A stretch of DNA of 6,558 bases from Candidatus Colicola coprequi (GTDB taxonomy: Bacteria; Bacteroidota; Bacteroidia; Bacteroidales; Paludibacteraceae), in contig JAGHSR010000101.1 of NCBI GenBank assembly GCA_018065765.1, positions 1-6,558 of the forward strand. The letters run 5' to 3'. Shown in pieces: positions 6,558 to 6,558 of the stretch. Made by a program: the position numbers and the translations under genes. The notes under the pieces are model-generated. The model did not search any database, was not told the origin of the DNA, and worked only from the letters and a program-made list of their open reading frames with translations. Each line of letters starts with the position of its first letter. Within the stretch, counting starts at the first letter, position 1.

Positions 6558-6558
6558 C

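Overview
The window looks like chromosomal DNA from a member of the Bacteroidales (Bacteroidota). Five places show the promoter layout of that phylum: a TTTG box, 19-20 bases, then TAnnTTTG. Starts lack a clear Shine-Dalgarno sequence and have A-rich leaders. The NadE, DsbD and RlmB proteins also read like Bacteroidales versions. I cannot fix the family or genus.

Left part (1 to about 1770), all transcribed leftward. A broken gene of the AlbA_2 / 'divergent AAA' ATPase type runs off the left edge. It keeps the start of the N-terminal domain and part of the C-terminal ATPase-like domain, but the middle is missing and the two halves are in different frames. Upstream of it is an intact WYL-domain transcriptional regulator with its own promoter. 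A perfect tandem 22-bp repeat sits just beyond the -33 box of that promoter and is a candidate operator. The next roughly 200 bases hold a degenerate 11-bp triple repeat and a stretch open in one frame on each strand, with no recognisable gene.

Middle (1736-2025). A tRNA-Glu(CTC) gene on the minus strand has its own promoter and an intrinsic terminator 4 bases past its CCA end. Its promoter stands back to back with the plus-strand promoter of nadE.

Right part (2026-6470), all rightward: nadE (glutamine-dependent NAD+ synthase), dsbD (membrane thiol:disulfide transporter) and rlmB (SPOUT 2'-O-methyltransferase acting on rRNA). Gaps of 21 and 17 bases and the single promoter seen upstream of nadE suggest one operon of housekeeping genes with no obvious shared pathway. 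At the right edge another complete promoter begins. Its spacer closely resembles that of the tRNA-Glu promoter, so a stable RNA gene may follow just outside the window.

I see no clearly new multi-gene system. The most unusual parts are the WYL regulator with its tandem repeat, the deleted ATPase gene beside it, their position on the 3' side of a tRNA gene, and the unexplained intergenic stretch.
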